Below, one piece after another: positions 61,549 to 64,000 of a stretch of DNA of 64,000 bases. Under the pieces are notes generated by a model. It was not told where the DNA came from. It ran no database searches and was given only the letters and a program-made list of their open reading frames with translations. The translations under genes were made by a program, and so were the position numbers. Position 1 is the first letter of the stretch. Each line of letters starts with the position of its first letter. The stretch is from Afifella pfennigii DSM 17143 (GTDB lineage: Bacteria > Pseudomonadota > Alphaproteobacteria > Rhizobiales > Afifellaceae), in contig NZ_JHZK01000013.1 of the NCBI RefSeq assembly GCF_000688515.1, positions 24,929 through 88,928 of the forward strand, written 5' to 3'.

Positions 61549-63459
61549 TCATAGCCAATGTCGGCGCCAGGCCTCGAAGGAAAGCAGCATCCACAATTGA
61601 TAGGCGTGGTTGCGCCCGCCGCTCAGATGCGCGCGCCAAAGATCGCGCGCAGGTTGTGGATAAAGCAGGCCGCCGCCATAATCCTCCGCCTCGATGAGCT
61701 CGCTCGCCCAGCTCTTCAGCGGACCGCGCAGCCATTCGGCGAGGGGTACGCCGAAACCCATCTTCGGCCGATCGATCAGCTCTTCGGGCACGTAGCGGTC
61801 GAGCACCCGCCGCAACAGCCATTTGGAGCGGCCCTCCCGGATGAGGAAGCGTCTCGGCAGCCGCCAGGCGAATTCGACCACGCGATGGTCCAGGAGCGGC
61901 GGTCGCGCTTCCAGGGCCACGGCCATGGATGCACGGTCGATCTTCTGCAAAATGTCGTCGGGAAGATAGGTTAAGGTATCGGTGAAGCGCATCCGGTCGA
62001 TGAAGTCGAGGCCGGCAGGCGGTCTGCCGAAATCGCTTCCGTGCTCGGCCGCCGCAATGTGCAGGGAAGGATCGGGCACTTGGCTGACGAGGCGTCGATA
62101 AAGGCCTTCCGCGTCGAGCGGCAGGACGCTCGCCACCTTCATCGCCTTGTCTCCCGGCTGCCCCGGCAGGCCCGGCACGAAGCGCGCCAGCGCATCGATG
62201 GCGCCGACGGGAATGCGCGCGATCGCCGCCGCCATGGCCACGCGCATCGGCTGCGGAACGCGCTCGATCTGCGGCCAGCGCACGCCCGCCATCGCGTAAC
62301 GGTTGTAGCCGGCGAAGAGCTCGTCGCCGCCATCGCCGGAGAGTGCCACGGTAACGTGCTCGCGTGTGAGGCGCGAGACGAGATGCGTCGGGATCTGCGA
62401 GGAATCGGCGAAGGGCTCGTCGTACATCTGCGGCAGCGTCGGCACCACCCGCAGCGCCTCTTCGGCCGTGGCGGTGAGCTGCGTGTGCTCGGTGCCGAGA
62501 TGGCGCGCGACGGCCGCTGCGTGCCGCGATTCATCGAAGCCGAAGCTGTCGAAACCGATGGAGAAGGTGCGCACCGGGCCTTTCCCGGCCGCGACCATGA
62601 GGGCCGCGACGGCGGAGGAATCGATCCCGCCGGAAAGGAACGCGCCGAGCGGCACGTCGGAGATCATCTGCCGGGCGATAGCATCGCCGAGAAGGGCGTC
62701 GAGCGCCTCCTCCGCTTGCGCGTCGGAAAATCTCAGCGGATCGGCGAGCCCCGCCGTCGCCGCCTCGGCGAGCCTCCAGTAATGCCGCCGTTCCAGCCGG
62801 CCATCGGCATGAAAGGAGACGGCCTCTCCAGGCAGCAGCTTCTCCACGCCCTCAAAGATGGAAAAAGGCGCCGGCACATAGCCGAAGCGCAAGAAACTCG
62901 CCACGGCGCTTGGGTCGATCTGCCGGCCCGCCTCGCCGCGCGCATGCATCGCCTTCAGCTCCGAGGCGAAGGAGAGACGGCGCCCATCGGCGCAAAAGAA
63001 GAGCGGCTTGATGCCGAGCCGGTCGCGGACGAGGTGCAAGATGCGCTCCCGCCGGTCCCACAGCGCGAAGGCGTACATGCCGTTGAGCTCGGCAAGCGTT
63101 GCCTCGATGCCGCGGCGGGCAAAGCTCTCCAGCATCACCTCGGTGTCGGAATGGCCGCGCCAGGCGATGCCGGAAAGAGCGGGATCGGCCCGCATCTCCT
63201 CGGCGTTGTAGATCTCGCCATTGTAGGTCAGCACATAGCGCCCGTCGGCGGAAACCATCGGCTGGGCGCCCGCCTCGGTGAGGTCGATGATGGCGAGCCG
63301 GCGATGGGCGAGGGCAAGGCCCGCATCGGGCTCGCTCCAGACACCGGCCCCGTCCGGCCCGCGATGGGCGATGGCATCGGCCATCGCCCGGGCACGCCGC
63401 TCCAGCGCTCCGGCCTCGCCGGCGGCGCTCGGGTCGATGAGGCCGGCAATCCCGCACAT
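61549..63459 (-). CDS. asnB: Glutamine-hydrolysing asparagine synthase
   Basis: This 636-residue enzyme moves the glutamine amide group to aspartate or to another acyl acceptor. The N-terminal glutaminase begins MCGIAGLIDPS, so Cys2 is the nucleophile after Met removal. The ATP-binding synthetase domain has the PP-loop GAFLSGGIDSSAVAAL and YDEPFADSSQIPTH. It ends with a C-terminal Trp/His region. In polysaccharide loci the family often forms amide modifications on sugars, so free asparagine may not be the product. It lies between the sugar dehydrogenase and CapD genes on the same strand. Confidence 0.93.
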   Translation of the reverse strand: MCGIAGLIDPSAAGEAGALERRARAMADAIAHRGPDGAGVWSEPDAGLALAHRRLAIIDLTEAGAQPMVSADGRYVLTYNGEIYNAEEMRADPALSGIAWRGHSDTEVMLESFARRGIEATLAELNGMYAFALWDRRERILHLVRDRLGIKPLFFCADGRRLSFASELKAMHARGEAGRQIDPSAVASFLRFGYVPAPFSIFEGVEKLLPGEAVSFHADGRLERRHYWRLAEAATAGLADPLRFSDAQAEEALDALLGDAIARQMISDVPLGAFLSGGIDSSAVAALMVAAGKGPVRTFSIGFDSFGFDESRHAAAVARHLGTEHTQLTATAEEALRVVPTLPQMYDEPFADSSQIPTHLVSRLTREHVTVALSGDGGDELFAGYNRYAMAGVRWPQIERVPQPMRVAMAAAIARIPVGAIDALARFVPGLPGQPGDKAMKVASVLPLDAEGLYRRLVSQVPDPSLHIAAAEHGSDFGRPPAGLDFIDRMRFTDTLTYLPDDILQKIDRASMAVALEARPPLLDHRVVEFAWRLPRRFLIREGRSKWLLRRVLDRYVPEELIDRPKMGFGVPLAEWLRGPLKSWASELIEAEDYGGGLLYPQPARDLWRAHLSGGRNHAYQLWMLLSFEAWRRHWL

Positions 63460-63505
63460 TCCTCAAAATCCCTTCATGCCGCCGGCAGCCGGCGGCATCG
63501 GCGTC

Positions 63506-64000
63506 TTAAAGGCTCCAATAGGTTGTGCCTTTGGCGATCTGTTCGGGGCCGAGGGCGGATTTGACGTCGATGACGACGCCGCCCTGGCGCAGGCCGGCGG
63601 TGAGCCTTTCGATTGGCTGATCGAGATAGGCGCGGTGCGGCACGGCGAGGATGAGCGCGGCAAGGTCGGTCAGGGCCTCGGCGGGCTGAAGCTTGAGGCC
63701 GTATTCGCGCTCCGCCTCGTCGGCATCGGCGATCGGATCGTGCACCAGCGGCCTTGCGCCGTAGTTCTTCAGCTCCGCGAGGATGTCGGGCACGCGGCTG
63801 TTGCGCAGGTCCGGCACGTTCTCCTTGAAGGTCAGGCCGAAGACGCCGATGCGCGCGCCCTGGATCTCGCCGCCGCCGGCCGCGATCAGCTTGACCGTGC
63901 GCTCGGCGATGAAGCGGCCGATGGAATCGTTGATGCGCCGGCCGGCGAGGATGACCTGCGGATGGTAGCCGAGCTGCTCGGCAAGGGCGGTCAGGTAATA
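63506..64000 (-). CDS. Nucleotide-sugar dehydrogenase, C-terminal part (right edge)
   Basis: This is the C-terminal 164 codons of a UDP-N-acetyl-hexosamine/UDP-glucose dehydrogenase family protein, cut by the window edge. The visible part begins with a middle-domain sequence containing YHPQVILAGRRINDSIG and continues as GVFGLTFKENVPDLRNSR, the NAD-side signature. It ends with VVIDVKSALGPEQIAKGTTYWSL. The YYLTALAEQLGYHPQVILAG segment is the TviB/WbpO-like sort that oxidises UDP-N-acetyl-galactosamine or -glucosamine to the uronic acid. It ends 46 bp upstream of the asnB start. Confidence 0.87.
   Translation of the reverse strand, partial: YYLTALAEQLGYHPQVILAGRRINDSIGRFIAERTVKLIAAGGGEIQGARIGVFGLTFKENVPDLRNSRVPDILAELKNYGARPLVHDPIADADEAEREYGLKLQPAEALTDLAALILAVPHRAYLDQPIERLTAGLRQGGVVIDVKSALGPEQIAKGTTYWSL

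Noticed and set aside
62041..63564. 507-residue plus-strand frame over asnB
   Set aside because: Shadow of asnB, with no recognisable domain.
1..64000. Mobile elements, integrases, prophage genes or CRISPR arrays
   Set aside because: No transposase, integrase, terminal repeats or spaced direct repeats were found, and codon usage looks even throughout.

Overview
The window is about 64 kb of GC-rich, gene-dense chromosome. It most likely comes from an alphaproteobacterium of the order Hyphomicrobiales (Rhizobiales). The signs are a DUF2865 protein, a GltX without a canonical KMSKS loop, an ATM1-type ABC exporter, a short-form psd next to pssA, a CimA-type citramalate synthase and a class II DAHP synthase. 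I cannot name a genus. I see no insertion sequence, prophage, integrase, CRISPR array or rRNA. One tRNA is present: tRNA-Val(CAC), minus strand.

Layout. 1-12.5 kb is housekeeping: the 3' end of an Mrp/ApbC Fe-S carrier, two efflux-type transporters, moaA, a DUF971 protein, an L,D-transpeptidase with a clear intrinsic terminator, purU, tRNA-Val, gph, rpiA, a DUF2059 protein, gor and an MFS permease. 12.6-21.1 kb carries a gamma-glutamylcyclotransferase, a YbdK-type carboxylate-amine ligase, class II DAHP synthase, a GFA protein, dgkA, nadE, gltX and a DUF2865 protein. 21.3-27.8 kb is an aromatic-degradation block: homogentisate dioxygenase family, MBL hydrolase, fumarylacetoacetase family, a small membrane protein, a second MBL protein, a flavin monooxygenase and a DUF2783 small protein. 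Several of these genes overlap by 4 bp. 27.9-38.9 kb holds creA, a ceramidase-like membrane protein followed by a small ORF whose ribosome binding site lies in a hairpin, a cysS-GFA-cimA chain, a LOG protein, a LysM protein, an ATM1-like exporter and psd-pssA.

38.9-44.2 kb (minus strand) is a padR-adaptor-permease RND efflux operon. The permease has extra hydrophobic segments. A candidate sRNA with promoter and terminator lies upstream of padR. 44.7-50 kb has an orphan TRAP solute-binding protein, a single-domain response regulator, a DadA-like oxidase, a polyhydroxyalkanoic acid system protein, an SDR and a DUF305 fusion protein. 50-56.4 kb is the most distinctive cassette. A BigR/SqrR-type ArsR repressor with two conserved cysteines is divergent from sulfide:quinone oxidoreductase, a DUF2892 membrane protein, and a second RND adaptor and permease. 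The gene content and the regulator's cysteines suggest a sulfide or persulfide-inducible unit that pairs sulfide oxidation with efflux.

57-64 kb is a surface-polysaccharide locus that runs off the right edge: O-antigen ligase/polymerase-like protein, WecA/MraY-family initiating transferase, FlaA1/CapD-type NDP-sugar dehydratase, asparagine synthase and the C-terminal part of a nucleotide-sugar dehydrogenase.

All calls come from reading the translated sequence and motifs. No database search was run.
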